Positions 18,201-27,299 are shown, counted from the stretch's first letter. The stretch is DNA of 64,000 nt from Flagellimonas_B algarum (GCF_040513375.1 NZ_JBEVTG010000003.1:372001-436000); one strand, 5' to 3'. Program-made: numbers and translations. The notes: generated from the letters alone by a model not told the origin.

Positions 18201-19701
18201 TTTGAACGTCGACTATGAATTTTCCCCCTTGTCGCGTATTCGCTTGTTCGATCAAACCTTTTATTTCGAGAATATCGGTTTGACCGATAGTGCGGAACGT
18301 ACTACGGGTATTTTGGACGGAACCATCAGCCATACCGCTTTTGGGGATTGGGATCTCGATTTGAATATGGATACTGATGGTGAACGCTTGATGATCTTGA
18401 ATACCGACTACGATGAGGAAGCCTTGTATTACGGTAAAGGTTTTGTCAACGGTTCAGGAAGGATCCATGGGCCGACCACAGCCTTGAATATCGAATTCGA
18501 TGGTGCCACGGCACGGGGAACGGAATTAAAGATCCCGTTAAGCGACCTTACCAGTGTCGGGGATTACTCCTTTATCAATTTTATCGAAAAGAACAAGGGG
18601 ACGACCATTGATGAGGAGCGGGTGCTCGACGACTATGAAGGCATTGAAATGGCGTTTGACCTTGCGGTCACCCCGGAAGCCGAGGTCGAGATCGTGGTCG
18701 ATCCACAGACCGGAAGCTCGTTGAAGGGAACGGGTGAGGGGCTATTGTTGATGGAGATCAATACGAACGGGAAATTCAACATGTACGGCGAATTCGTCGT
18801 GGTGACCGGAAAATACAATTTTAAACGGGGCGGGGTGATCGATAAGACGTTCACCGTGCGCCCTGGGGGTACCATTCTTTGGGAAGGCGATCCCTTAGCG
18901 GCGCAATTGTCATTGGATGCCGTCTATGCGCTCAATGCGAACCCGGCGCCATTGCTCGATGATCCGAGTAGCTCACGTCGAAGTATCCCCACCGAGGTAG
19001 TAGTGCGCTTGGAAGGAGAGCTGGAAAGTCCGACCATTGATTTCGATATTGAATTTCCAGGAACCAGCTCTGTCATCAAATCCGAGTTGGAATACCGGTT
19101 GCAAGACCCGACTATCAAGAGTGATAACGCCTTTTTCCTATTGGCCCAAGGAACTTTCGTCAATAGGATCAGTCAGCAAGCCGTGACCGGAAACTTGATC
19201 CAGACGGCCTCAGGCTTGTTGAACTCAGTCTTGGGCGGTGGCAACGACAAATTCAATTTCGGGCTTTCATATGAGCAAGGCTATACCGCTTCTGAAATAG
19301 ATACCGACGACCGTATCGGGGTCAGCGTGTCGACCCAGATTTCCGATAAGATTTTATTGAACGGTCGGGTAGGGGTGCCGGTCGGGGGAGTCTCCGAGAC
19401 CGTTGTGGCCGGTGACGTCGAAGTACAGATCTTATTGAATGAAGAAGGCACCCTGAGTGCCAAGATCTTCAATCGTGAGAATGAAATCAACGAATTCCTA
19501 GCCGAACGCCAAGGGTACACCCAAGGGGTTGGATTATCGTATCAGGTTGATTTTGAAGACTTCAATGATCTGTGGCAACGTATTTTCAAGAAAAAACAAG
19601 ACAGTACCACTGTGAAAAAGCCACCTACGCAACAACAAAATGTGATGGGGCAAGACAGTTTGATCCGATTTTACGCGAAAAAGCCATCAATCCGGCAATA
19701 A
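15277..19701 (+). CDS. tamB: Translocation/assembly module TamB (DUF490)
   Basis: A protein of about 1474 residues with one N-terminal transmembrane helix (LLALLLLFVLATIVFSLP), a long run of beta-strands forming the hydrophobic groove of an AsmA/TamB-like lipid-transfer protein, and the C-terminal DUF490 domain (about 1010-1440), including GTGEGLLLMEINTNGKFNMYG. It probably bridges the inner and outer membranes. The start is unclear: the frame is open only from 15238 and has no ATG, so TTG 15277 is a minimum, and CTG 15265 or a codon earlier would keep the basic KKLRKILVR stretch. It is divergent from tsaD. Confidence 0.9.
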   Translation: MLALLLLFVLATIVFSLPVVQTGLAKKATDGLNAEFGTNIQIDRVQITPFNLNANIKGIYVEDYRQDTLIYIQKLTTSVLSARNMINGDLEFGDIEVDNLLLNMKTYKGETDTNLDVFVDKLDDGQPRKPGTPPFLMTTASIQINDSQYRLYDENLEVQEVLYFDQLAVSASDFQILGPDVTMQIDALSLIDKHDIRLEQLTTSFSYTKQHMRFDSLTIRTPESSLHGRLHFNYNREDFSSFLDKVKVDAEFIDSKVSFNEVNRFYNEFGADKTATFSTKASGVLNDITFTDLVLLSGNTGVRGDYRFRNLFNAQAPFIMNGDMESVTSSYYQLRGLLPEILGKSIPTSFQKFGQFTIRGTSEITESSIDAQINLSTAIGSSYSDLQMTNIDNIDDASYRGFISLIDFDLGTFIDNNKFGTATLDVNVEGKGFIAEYLNTEAIGEVYKMEFNNYEYQNTKISGILKDELFDGSLICNDPNLRFDFKGLADFSSNRSEFNFRADVDYANLKQLNFINDSISIFRGNINMDIAGNTLDNLDGELQFTNTAYQNKNDTYFFEDFAISSTFEQDSIRNIQIISPDIITGYMKGYFKVNELGRLFQNSIGSIYTNYRPYEISDGQHMNFNFRIYNKIVNIFFPEVSFGPNTFIRGDIVADKGDFKLTFKSPGIEAFDNGLDGIELKIDNKNPLFNTYLSVENMSTIYYDVQDFSLINTTLKDTLFFRTEFKGGSQFNDRYNLNFYHTFNEENKSVIGLKRSDISFKDNIWVLNKNGNNRNKVILNRTLDSIQIQEIVMDNNNEEQIRLRGELADSTYKDLELQFKIVSLDKITPEIDSLRLGGEVNGFLNVLQKDGKYLPSSSLDITDFSVNDLVMGDMEVVIFGNNDLSEFGVNTWLNQEGTERFSLNGNLFNDPDRTTVDLQASFTEFDLTPFAPLGEDVISNIRGYLNGNARITGAAENPDINGTLTLNEAGLGIPYLNVDYEFSPLSRIRLFDQTFYFENIGLTDSAERTTGILDGTISHTAFGDWDLDLNMDTDGERLMILNTDYDEEALYYGKGFVNGSGRIHGPTTALNIEFDGATARGTELKIPLSDLTSVGDYSFINFIEKNKGTTIDEERVLDDYEGIEMAFDLAVTPEAEVEIVVDPQTGSSLKGTGEGLLLMEINTNGKFNMYGEFVVVTGKYNFKRGGVIDKTFTVRPGGTILWEGDPLAAQLSLDAVYALNANPAPLLDDPSSSRRSIPTEVVVRLEGELESPTIDFDIEFPGTSSVIKSELEYRLQDPTIKSDNAFFLLAQGTFVNRISQQAVTGNLIQTASGLLNSVLGGGNDKFNFGLSYEQGYTASEIDTDDRIGVSVSTQISDKILLNGRVGVPVGGVSETVVAGDVEVQILLNEEGTLSAKIFNRENEINEFLAERQGYTQGVGLSYQVDFEDFNDLWQRIFKKKQDSTTVKKPPTQQQNVMGQDSLIRFYAKKPSIRQ

Positions 19702-19706
19702 ATCCT

Positions 19707-19748
19707 ACGATTTCGTCTATTTTTTGTACAATAATTTTACGAAATCGT
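19707..19748 (+). terminator. Inverted repeat after tamB, possible terminator
   Basis: A perfect 10-bp inverted repeat ACGATTTCGT (19707-19716) / ACGAAATCGT (19739-19748) with a 22-base loop containing a T-run. It lies six bases after the tamB stop. There is no T-run after the stem, so termination is less sure than at the other hairpins. Confidence 0.4.
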
Positions 19749-19809
19749 TTGAGGATTTTAGATACCCTAAAATAAGCGATAGCGCATTTTTTAATTGAAA
19801 GAAGTTCAC

Positions 19810-19817
19810 TAGTTTTG
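19810..19817 (+). promoter_or_regulatory. -7 promoter box TAGTTTTG for pfkA-gap
   Basis: A perfect match to TAnnTTTG ending 18 bases before the pfkA ATG. Confidence 0.42.
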
Positions 19818-19834
19818 ATCTCTTAAAATTTACT

Positions 19835-20821
19835 ATGGCCAACAAAATCAGGAAAGTAGCCGTATTGACGTCAGGAGGGGACTCACCGGGAATGAACGCG
19901 GCGATTCGATCCGTAGTACGTACTTGCGCCTTTATGGAGTTGGAATGTGTGGCGGTCTACAGAGGATATCAGGGCATGATCGATGGGGATTTTAAGGAAA
20001 TGAACGCCCGTAGTGTCAACAACATCATCAATAAGGGGGGCACGATACTGAAATCGGCCCGTTGTGAGGATTTCAGGACGCCTGAAGGAAGGAAAAAAGC
20101 CCATGAACAATTGGTCAAGGCCGGCATCGATGCCTTTGTGGTCATCGGGGGTAATGGGAGTTTCGCAGGAGCCCTTAAATTCAATGAGGAATTCAATTTC
20201 CCGGTTATGGGGATACCGGGTACGATCGACAACGACATTTTAGGTACTTCCTTTACCATAGGTTTCGATACGGCCATCAACACCGTGGTCGAAGTAATCG
20301 ATAAGATACGTGATACCGCCAGTTCGCACAACCGCTTGTTCTTTATCGAGGTCATGGGCCGCGATGTGGGGCATATCGCCTTGAACGCAGGAGTAGGTGC
20401 CGGGGCAGAGGAAATTTTGATCCCTGAACAAAATCTTGGCTTGGAACGACTTCTCGATTCCTTGAAACGAAGTAAGAAATCAGGGAAATCATCAAGTATC
20501 GTCATCGTTGCCGAAGGCGATAAGACCGGTAAAAACGTTTTCGAACTCAAAGAATACGTAGAAGAGCATTTGCCGATCTATGATGTTCGGGTTTCCGTTT
20601 TGGGCCACATGCAACGCGGGGGTAACCCAACCTGTTTTGATCGGGTATTGGCCAGTAGAATGGGGGTTAAATCGGTCGAGGCCCTTTTGGAAGGAAAAAC
20701 CAATTATATGGTAGGAGTCCGTGACACCAAACTCATCTTGACACCCATCAGTGAGGCGATCAAGGCACATACCGAAATTGACGCGGAACTCATCAGGGTT
20801 TCTGATATAATGACTACATAA
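19835..20821 (+). CDS. pfkA: 6-phosphofructokinase
   Basis: A 328-residue ATP-PFK with LTSGGDSPGMNAAIR near the N-terminus, catalytic TIDND (Asp132), EVMGRDVGH and GHMQRGGNPTCFDRVLASRMG. It phosphorylates fructose-6-phosphate and is the committed step of glycolysis. The segment that reads GGDGS in E. coli PfkA reads GGNGS here (Asn107), replacing the Mg-binding Asp103 (E. coli numbering). The glycine after it is kept, which still predicts ATP rather than PPi use. gap follows 23 bases on, so glycolysis genes are co-transcribed. Confidence 0.95.
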   Translation: MANKIRKVAVLTSGGDSPGMNAAIRSVVRTCAFMELECVAVYRGYQGMIDGDFKEMNARSVNNIINKGGTILKSARCEDFRTPEGRKKAHEQLVKAGIDAFVVIGGNGSFAGALKFNEEFNFPVMGIPGTIDNDILGTSFTIGFDTAINTVVEVIDKIRDTASSHNRLFFIEVMGRDVGHIALNAGVGAGAEEILIPEQNLGLERLLDSLKRSKKSGKSSSIVIVAEGDKTGKNVFELKEYVEEHLPIYDVRVSVLGHMQRGGNPTCFDRVLASRMGVKSVEALLEGKTNYMVGVRDTKLILTPISEAIKAHTEIDAELIRVSDIMTT

Positions 20822-20844
20822 TCATAACTTAAAATAAAAAGATA

Positions 20845-21846
20845 ATGTCACAAGTAAAAATAGGGATTAACGGATTTGGAAGAATTGGCCGTTTGGTCTT
20901 TCGGGCCAGCGTAAAACGCGACAATGTTGAAGTGGTCGCCATCAATGATTTGTTGGATGTCGAGCATTTGGCCTACCTATTGGAATACGATTCGGTACAT
21001 GGCCGTTTCGATGGCACCGTTGAAATCAAGGACGGCCATTTGGTCGTTAACGGCAAGACCATCAGGATTACCGCCGAAAGAGACCCGAAAAACCTGAAAT
21101 GGGATGAGGTCGGAGCTGACATCGTTGCAGAATGCACCGGAATATTCACCACTTTGGAAACCGCCCAATACCATATTGATGGCGGCGCTAAAAAAGTGGT
21201 TATTTCAGCACCTTCGAAAGACGCACCCATGTTCGTTATGGGTGTGAATCACCACGAAGCCAAAGCAAGCGATACCATCGTTTCGAACGCTTCCTGTACG
21301 ACCAACTGTCTTGCCCCTATGGCCAAGGTCTTGAACGACAACTTCGGTATCGAAGAAGGATTGATGACTACAGTACACGCCACCACCGCAACACAAATGA
21401 CCGTTGATGGGCCATCAAGAAAAGACTACCGCGGTGGTCGAAGTGCCATGATCAACATCATTCCGGCTTCTACCGGTGCGGCGAAAGCGGTCACCAAGGT
21501 AATACCTGCCCTTCAAGGCAAATTGACCGGGATGGCCTTTAGGGTTCCTACTGCTGACGTTTCCGTTGTCGATTTGACGGTTCGACTCGAAAAGGAAACT
21601 TCTTATGAAGAAGTCAAAAAAGCGTTCAAAACCGCTGCCGAAGGTGATTTGAAAGGCATTTTGGGGTATACCGAGGAACCGGTGGTTTCCCAAGATTTCG
21701 TTTCAGACAGCAGAACCAGCATCTTTGATGCCGGAGCGGGAATCGAATTGAATTCGAAGTTCTTCAAGTTGATTTCGTGGTACGATAACGAAGCTGGATT
21801 TTCAAACAAAATGTTGGACCTCGCTTCGCACGTCGCCAATCTGTAA
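20845..21846 (+). CDS. gap: Glyceraldehyde-3-phosphate dehydrogenase, type I
   Basis: A 333-residue GAPDH with NAD-binding GINGFGRIGR, catalytic Cys151 in SNASCTTNC, His178 in TTVHATT, and the C-terminal WYDNEAGFSNKM. It oxidises GAP to 1,3-bisphosphoglycerate. The acidic residue after the second strand (AINDLLD) predicts NAD rather than NADP. It is downstream of pfkA and is followed by a strong hairpin. Confidence 0.97.
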   Translation: MSQVKIGINGFGRIGRLVFRASVKRDNVEVVAINDLLDVEHLAYLLEYDSVHGRFDGTVEIKDGHLVVNGKTIRITAERDPKNLKWDEVGADIVAECTGIFTTLETAQYHIDGGAKKVVISAPSKDAPMFVMGVNHHEAKASDTIVSNASCTTNCLAPMAKVLNDNFGIEEGLMTTVHATTATQMTVDGPSRKDYRGGRSAMINIIPASTGAAKAVTKVIPALQGKLTGMAFRVPTADVSVVDLTVRLEKETSYEEVKKAFKTAAEGDLKGILGYTEEPVVSQDFVSDSRTSIFDAGAGIELNSKFFKLISWYDNEAGFSNKMLDLASHVANL

Positions 21847-21861
21847 GATTTTTACCCAACG

Positions 21862-21910
21862 TATTCCTGAAAATTAGGCCTAAAATCCTTATTTTCAGGA
21901 ATATTTATTT
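21862..21910 (+). terminator. Terminator after gap
   Basis: A perfect 13-bp inverted repeat TATTCCTGAAAAT (21862-21874) / ATTTTCAGGAATA (21891-21903) with a 16-base loop and a following TTTATTT. It may end the pfkA-gap transcript partly, since the next gene starts only 14 bases after it. Confidence 0.7.
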
Positions 21911-21923
21911 ATAGCACCAACCC

Positions 21924-22775
21924 ATGGTTTTAATTGTAGATAGTGGCGCCACTAAGTCGGACTGGATCGCCCTTGACGAAAACGGTGAACAACTATTCAA
22001 TACCCAGACCTTAGGTCTTAGTCCGGAAGTGTTGACCGAACCCGTGATCAAAGACCGTCTTGCCAATAACTTCGAGCTTTCAAAGAATAAGAACGACGTC
22101 ACCCAACTCTATTTTTATGGTGCCGGTTGCGGTACGGATCGTATGAAGCAGTTCTTGAAAAACATCTTTACCGATTTTTTCCCGAATGCGAAGGCCGAAG
22201 TCCATGAGGACACCTATGCGGCTATCTACTCGACGACCAAAATCGGGCATCAGGGCATCGTTTGCATCTTGGGTACCGGATCGAACTGCAGCTATTACGA
22301 TGGGCACCAGCTCTTTCAAAAAGTCACCTCCTTGGGTTACATTTTGATGGATGACGGCAGTGGTAATTTTTTCGGGAGGAAGTTATTGAGGGACTATTAT
22401 TTTCACAAAATGCCGCAAGACCTTGGTATGAAGTTCGCCAAAGAATATGAGTTGGACGCCGATGTGATCAAAGAACACCTCTACAAACAACCGAACCCGA
22501 ATACTTATTTGGCCACTTTTGCACGCTTTATCATAGAAAATAAGGACCACCCTTATTGCAGAGGGGTCATCGACAAAGGCTTTCAACAGTTCGTGAACAA
22601 CTACATCATGCAATTCGAACTTGCCACAAAAGTGCCGATTAATTTCGTGGGCAGCATCGCACATTTCCTACGCGAGGAATTGACCACGGTGATCGAACGC
22701 AACGATTTGATTTTAGGGGTTATCCGACAACGCCCTATCGAAGGCTTGGTCGAATTCCATAAAGACACTATTTAA
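21924..22775 (+). CDS. BadF/BadG/BcrA/BcrD-type kinase (N-acetylglucosamine kinase-like)
   Basis: A 283-residue ASKHA-fold ATPase. The phosphate-1 loop is VDSGATKSDW near the start, the second phosphate loop is GIVCILGTGSNCSYYDG near residues 110-125, and DDGSGNFFGRKLLRDY follows. Family members phosphorylate GlcNAc or related amino sugars. Its place after pfkA-gap fits a sugar-kinase role in central carbon or cell-wall sugar recycling. Its last 8 bases overlap ridA on the other strand. Confidence 0.85.
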   Translation: MVLIVDSGATKSDWIALDENGEQLFNTQTLGLSPEVLTEPVIKDRLANNFELSKNKNDVTQLYFYGAGCGTDRMKQFLKNIFTDFFPNAKAEVHEDTYAAIYSTTKIGHQGIVCILGTGSNCSYYDGHQLFQKVTSLGYILMDDGSGNFFGRKLLRDYYFHKMPQDLGMKFAKEYELDADVIKEHLYKQPNPNTYLATFARFIIENKDHPYCRGVIDKGFQQFVNNYIMQFELATKVPINFVGSIAHFLREELTTVIERNDLILGVIRQRPIEGLVEFHKDTI

Positions 22776-23148
22776 CGGCGATCATCGAAATTTCGACATT
22801 GACGAATTTCGGTAGGTTGGCGACTTCCACAGTTTCCCGAGCAGGTGCGGTTTCCGCATCGAAATACGCTCCATAGGCTTCGTTGATTTCTGCAAATTGA
22901 TGCATATCCTTAATGAAGATCGAAGTCTTGACAACATTGTCGAAGCCCATACCAGCAGCTTCTAGGATCGCTTTGAGGTTTTCCATGGATTGACGGGTCT
23001 CTTTTTTGATATCGCCCGCTACCAAATTACCAGTACTGGGATCAATCGGGATCTGACCTGAAATATACAGGGTTCCGTTGATAAGGGTCGCTTGGTTGTA
23101 GGGCCCGATAGGCGCTGGGGCATGCGGTGTATTGATGATGCTTTTCAT
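22768..23148 (-). CDS. RidA family reactive enamine/imine deaminase
   Basis: A 126-residue protein that starts NTPHAPAPIGPYNQATLINGTLYISGQIPIDP, the N-terminal RidA signature. Arg (APARETVEVA) and Glu residues of the active cleft are retained. It hydrolyses 2-aminoacrylate and related enamines made by PLP enzymes. It starts ten bases after the lptD stop and is probably co-transcribed with it. Confidence 0.95.
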   Translation of the reverse strand: MKSIINTPHAPAPIGPYNQATLINGTLYISGQIPIDPSTGNLVAGDIKKETRQSMENLKAILEAAGMGFDNVVKTSIFIKDMHQFAEINEAYGAYFDAETAPARETVEVANLPKFVNVEISMIAVK

Positions 23149-23158
23149 AAGGTGGATT

Positions 23159-25870
23159 TTATCGACGTATGCGTTGGCTGTTCTTATCGTATTTCAAGTC
23201 TTGTAGGATCGAACTACTGATTCCAATAAAGAAATCCCAGCGCTCGTTCCGACCGAAAGGTACCCAATTGAATCGAAGATCGAAACTTTTCAAATTGCGA
23301 CTGAACCGGAATTGGGTCTGGGCAAATCCTTTGTTTACGAAATCATACCCTGAGGAAATCCCCATTTGCCATCGAGGCGATAACTCGATATCACCACCGA
23401 ACATTAACGAAGCGTTGTTGATTTCGTTCTGTCTATTGGAATTCAAATAGCCCAAGGCGAATTGCACGTTCAGGTTCCAGGGGATTTTGGTACCGTAGAC
23501 CGGGTTTTCGATATCCCCTTCTTCCTTTCGGGTGCTGAACTGTGTATCGAAACCTGAACCGAAGAGGTTATCGTTACGTCCGCCACTCGCCGCACGGTAC
23601 GAATCACTGGCCTGTTCGCCTTCGGCCTTATCATCACGACCACCTCCTTTTTTGAAGATGCTGTTGTCAAGGGCATAACGAAGGTTCAACGAACCTCGGG
23701 TCAATCGAACAAGCCCTCCTCCCGCGTTCACGTTGAAGGTGTTGATACGACGGCCGTTATTATCAATGGTATAGGGGTCCAAGGTTCCTGAAAAGTTGAT
23801 GCTCATTTTGTTGTTCAAGAGCGTGGTTCCCCCATTCATGCTGACTGGTGCCAGTTTGAGCGAATCAGCTTCAAAGTTATACGAGGTCGAAAAATTCAGG
23901 TTGCTCAATATGGGTATTTTCTTGGGTTCCAATTTGGTCGAATCCTTATCCCGTACCTTGGCTTCGATAGTGTTCTGTAGCGAAAACGTGATCGAATTCG
24001 ACTTGTTGAGGCTTGGGGCACCGTTCAAAGTGCCTTCGAACCTACTGAACAACACTTCTTCACCGTCGTTATCGGTATAGGTATCGTAAAACTGTTCGAA
24101 CGAGGGGGTATATGCCCACCCGATCTGGGGTCGCATGACGTGACGAATCGCTTGTATCTTTTTGTCTTCCCCGAAATTAAAAGTACCGTACAGGGTGGTT
24201 CCTACGCTAGCACTTAGGCCGTATTGGTTGTAGCGGTCAAACCCGTTGATGGTGTCCAAGACCACTTCGGTATTGCTATCCGGGTTGTCGGGATCGAGAC
24301 CCCTATTGAAGGTTTCCAAGGTCCATACGTCCTCATAATTCCCGCCCACCGTTACACTGAAGTACTTGGCGACCTTGAAGTTCGTACTGATGGGCAAGGT
24401 ATGGCGTGCCCCGACCCGTGCATCGTCGAACATCCTACCCGTCAGAAAATCTTCCTCATTGGTACGAATGCGGTTCTCAGCCCTTAAGTTATATTGGAAA
24501 TTCAGGTTTTGGATGATGCCCTTTTTGATGCCGTCACGTTTGGCAAAAGGGAAGATCCGTTCCATACTGGCCTGCAAGGTCGGTAGGGTCAGGTTGACCT
24601 CCTGGGTATTGGTATTCTGATTGTGGGTGGCGGTCAGGCTGAAGTTCACCGATGGGTAATTCGGAAAGGTCTTTGAATACGAAATCGACGACGACAGGTT
24701 GTTGTTCTGGGTGTTCTGGACATTGATCTGGTTGAAGGAATTCGTAAAGTATTGACTGCTTCCTAAATTGACCGAAGCCGAAAATCGGGAATTCGGGTTG
24801 GCCTTCGCATCTTGACTGTGCGATATCTGGAGGTTGTAGAGCGTCGTACGCCTGAAATCATCAAACCCTTTTTGACTAAAGACCTGGTTTTCGTAACGAA
24901 AATTGACATTCCCCCGAAAGCGGTAGCGCTTCGCATAAATCGATTGGGTTCGCACACCGTAGCTTCCATTCGTGAAAAAATCACCCATGATACTTAGGTC
25001 CACATAGTCACTGATCGGAAAATAATAGCCACCGTTCTGTATGGCAAAGCCCCGGTTGGGATCTTGGGTAAACGAAGGAAAGATCAAACCCGCCGTTCGC
25101 CCTGTGGTCAGCGGAAAATAGGCAAAAGGTAACGCGATAGGGGTGGGTACGTCTACCAAATACATGTTGCTGTAACCAGCGATGATTTTCTTACCGGGTA
25201 CGAATTTGGCCTTCCGGACCCGGATGTAATAATCCGGGTCGACGGTATCTTTCGAAGTGGTGAGTTTGCCATCCTTCAAAAAATACACCGAGTCGTTTTC
25301 CTTTTTCGTGACCTCGGCCAGTACTTTCATGGCATCGGCCCCAAAGGAGCCCAACCCGGCCTGCTGCTCGGTGCGCGAATTCCAGATGAGGGCCCGTTCC
25401 GTATCGAAATTAAAACGAATGGAATCGGGGATCACGATTTGATCCCCTTGTTTGAAATAGGGCAGTTGGGTGTAGGTGCCCGTTGAGTCTTTGATACGAC
25501 CGGCATAGACCTCGTTTTTCACATAATCCATGACGATTACACCCGCTTTCAATTCGATGTCTTGATAGTAAATTTCGGCTTCGTCGTAGAGGTAGATTTT
25601 TTGTTCTTTTCTACTCAAACGAACATAGTCCTTCGCCTTGTATCGGATCTTATCGAGAAGGACGCCCTGTTTTTTGGACGTGGTATCGGTCAGGGTGCTA
25701 TCCGCTTTGAGGCTGGGATTTAGGGTTTCCGGAAGTAAAACCGGGGCACTGATGGTATCGGTAATCGCCTTGACCGGTAGTGGAACCACCTTGTCTTCTT
25801 GAGCGCTCATACTGAGGGTTCCAAACACAAATAGGAGGACCAAAAGAAACCGATGTTTGTTTGCGTGCAA
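23159..25870 (-). CDS. LptD/OstA-like LPS assembly outer membrane protein
   Basis: A 903-residue protein with a signal peptide (ending SMSAQ), an OstA/LptA-like N-terminal domain at about 60-250 (YKAKDYVRLSRKEQKIYLYDEAEIYYQDIELKAGVIVMDY), and a long beta-barrel to the end with alternating strands and aromatic termini (WNLNVQFALGYLNSNRQNE). It inserts lipopolysaccharide into the outer leaflet, with LptE. It is divergent from the amidase. The sequence is diverged from E. coli LptD, so I leave the gene symbol off. Confidence 0.9.
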   Translation of the reverse strand: MHANKHRFLLVLLFVFGTLSMSAQEDKVVPLPVKAITDTISAPVLLPETLNPSLKADSTLTDTTSKKQGVLLDKIRYKAKDYVRLSRKEQKIYLYDEAEIYYQDIELKAGVIVMDYVKNEVYAGRIKDSTGTYTQLPYFKQGDQIVIPDSIRFNFDTERALIWNSRTEQQAGLGSFGADAMKVLAEVTKKENDSVYFLKDGKLTTSKDTVDPDYYIRVRKAKFVPGKKIIAGYSNMYLVDVPTPIALPFAYFPLTTGRTAGLIFPSFTQDPNRGFAIQNGGYYFPISDYVDLSIMGDFFTNGSYGVRTQSIYAKRYRFRGNVNFRYENQVFSQKGFDDFRRTTLYNLQISHSQDAKANPNSRFSASVNLGSSQYFTNSFNQINVQNTQNNNLSSSISYSKTFPNYPSVNFSLTATHNQNTNTQEVNLTLPTLQASMERIFPFAKRDGIKKGIIQNLNFQYNLRAENRIRTNEEDFLTGRMFDDARVGARHTLPISTNFKVAKYFSVTVGGNYEDVWTLETFNRGLDPDNPDSNTEVVLDTINGFDRYNQYGLSASVGTTLYGTFNFGEDKKIQAIRHVMRPQIGWAYTPSFEQFYDTYTDNDGEEVLFSRFEGTLNGAPSLNKSNSITFSLQNTIEAKVRDKDSTKLEPKKIPILSNLNFSTSYNFEADSLKLAPVSMNGGTTLLNNKMSINFSGTLDPYTIDNNGRRINTFNVNAGGGLVRLTRGSLNLRYALDNSIFKKGGGRDDKAEGEQASDSYRAASGGRNDNLFGSGFDTQFSTRKEEGDIENPVYGTKIPWNLNVQFALGYLNSNRQNEINNASLMFGGDIELSPRWQMGISSGYDFVNKGFAQTQFRFSRNLKSFDLRFNWVPFGRNERWDFFIGISSSILQDLKYDKNSQRIRR

Positions 25871-25882
25871 CGTGATAAGTCC

Positions 25883-25890
25883 TATTTTTG
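25883..25890 (+). promoter_or_regulatory. -7 promoter box TATTTTTG for the amidase operon
   Basis: A perfect match to TAnnTTTG in the divergent gap, 110 bases before the amidase ATG. The long leader makes this less certain than the other boxes. Confidence 0.3.
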
Positions 25891-25916
25891 TAGCAGGTTG
25901 GCCTAATTTTTGAAGC

Positions 25917-25924
25917 CAAACTTA
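25917..25924 (-). promoter_or_regulatory. -7 promoter box TAAGTTTG (minus strand) for lptD
   Basis: A perfect TAnnTTTG match 47 bases before the lptD start, on the opposite strand to the amidase box and 27 bases from it. Confidence 0.4.
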
Positions 25925-26000
25925 CATATATTTTTTGTTCTGTTCCTTGGGCGTTACGATTATTTTAACCAAGGCAGAACGCTCAAAACCGGCAGTGTCC

Positions 26001-27281
26001 ATGATTAAATCCAAGTTGGCGACCTTCCTATTTTTTGGGGTCTTTTTCATCTCTAGCGCATTCATCAAAAATGGTACCGAAACGGATCAAATGCAAAAAT
26101 TCGTTGTCGTTCTGGATGCTGGGCATGGCGGGCATGATCCGGGGAACCTGGGTAATGGATATCTTGAAAAGAACATTGCCCTTGCCATCGTTTTGGAGGC
26201 CGGTAGGTTATTGGAACGTCAAGACGATGTGACCGTCATCTACACCCGTAAGGACGATACTTTTATCGACTTGTATAAAAGGGGTAAAATCGCCAATGAT
26301 GCCAAGGCCAATCTCTTCGTATCCGTCCATTGCGACTCCCATAATTCGGATGCCTTCGGTGCAGGTACCTTTGTTTTGGGGCTGCATGCCAATAAGCAGA
26401 ATTTCGAAGTGGCAAAAAAAGAGAATTCGGTAATCTATCTCGAAGATAATTATGCCGACAACTACGCCCAATACGACATCAATTCGCCTGAATCGGTCAT
26501 CGGCCGTACCATCATGCAGGAGGAATATTTGGAATCGAGTATCGAGTTGGCCAAATTGATGCAACAAAACTTCACCAAAAAATTGACGCGAAAAGACCGT
26601 AAGGTCAAACAAGCCGGCTTTATCGTACTGCACCAGACCTTCATGCCCAGTGTATTGGTGGAGACCGGGTTTTTAACGAACAAAACGGAGGGGGCTTACC
26701 TGAACTCCAAAAAAGGGCAGAAAGAGATGGCAACCGCCATGGTCAACGCCATTTTAAGCTTTAAGGACGGGGTCGATGCGAACGTGATCGCATTCGACAC
26801 CCCAACACCGGAACCGGAAGAGGTGGTGCAAAAACCAAAGGAAACGGTCGAAGCACCGAAGGAGCAGGTTGAAAAAACGGTCGAGACACCTAAGGACCAA
26901 GTGGAAGAAAAGGTTGGTGAAACCGAAACGGCCACCAAGCCTGATTCCGTTAAACCGGATACTAAAGAACCCGAGGAAGTCACGGTCCCAAAACCCAAGA
27001 TAAGGGTGAAAAGTACGATCGGCTATAAAATCCAGCTGATGGCCAGTGGTAAAGAGGTGCCTTTGAGACCCGAAAATTTCAATGGCCTCAGCATTATCTC
27101 GAAAGAACCCTACAAAAACCTGTTCCGGTATATGTATGGCAATGCCACCTCCTACCAAGGTGCCAAAAAATTGAAAGAGTTCGCTGACTCGAAAGGCTAC
27201 ACTTCATCTTACATCGTCGCTTACCGTGATGGGGTCCGTATTCCGTTGGCCGAGGCCATAAAATCTGAGGCGAGCCAGTAG
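26001..27281 (+). CDS. N-acetylmuramoyl-L-alanine amidase with C-terminal SPOR-like domain
   Basis: From ATG at 26001 the protein is 426 residues. After an N-terminal signal comes an Amidase_3 domain: VVLDAGHGGHDPG with the zinc His42, Glu56 in YLEKNIAL, FVSVHCDSHN and the second catalytic Glu in VETGFL. A PE/K/T-rich linker at about 270-345 carries repeats of VE.PKE/DQVE, then a SPOR-like domain at 345-426. It cleaves the amide between MurNAc and L-Ala during septal splitting; the SPOR domain binds denuded glycan. It is the first gene of the MlaD/Fe-S operon. Confidence 0.92.
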   Translation: MIKSKLATFLFFGVFFISSAFIKNGTETDQMQKFVVVLDAGHGGHDPGNLGNGYLEKNIALAIVLEAGRLLERQDDVTVIYTRKDDTFIDLYKRGKIANDAKANLFVSVHCDSHNSDAFGAGTFVLGLHANKQNFEVAKKENSVIYLEDNYADNYAQYDINSPESVIGRTIMQEEYLESSIELAKLMQQNFTKKLTRKDRKVKQAGFIVLHQTFMPSVLVETGFLTNKTEGAYLNSKKGQKEMATAMVNAILSFKDGVDANVIAFDTPTPEPEEVVQKPKETVEAPKEQVEKTVETPKDQVEEKVGETETATKPDSVKPDTKEPEEVTVPKPKIRVKSTIGYKIQLMASGKEVPLRPENFNGLSIISKEPYKNLFRYMYGNATSYQGAKKLKEFADSKGYTSSYIVAYRDGVRIPLAEAIKSEASQ

Positions 27282-27299
27282 AACGGTGTAAATTTTTCC

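Noticed and set aside
19739..19748. Inverted repeat after tamB as an attachment site
   Set aside because: The 10-bp stem and its place just after a stop fit a transcript-end hairpin better, and no integrase is nearby.
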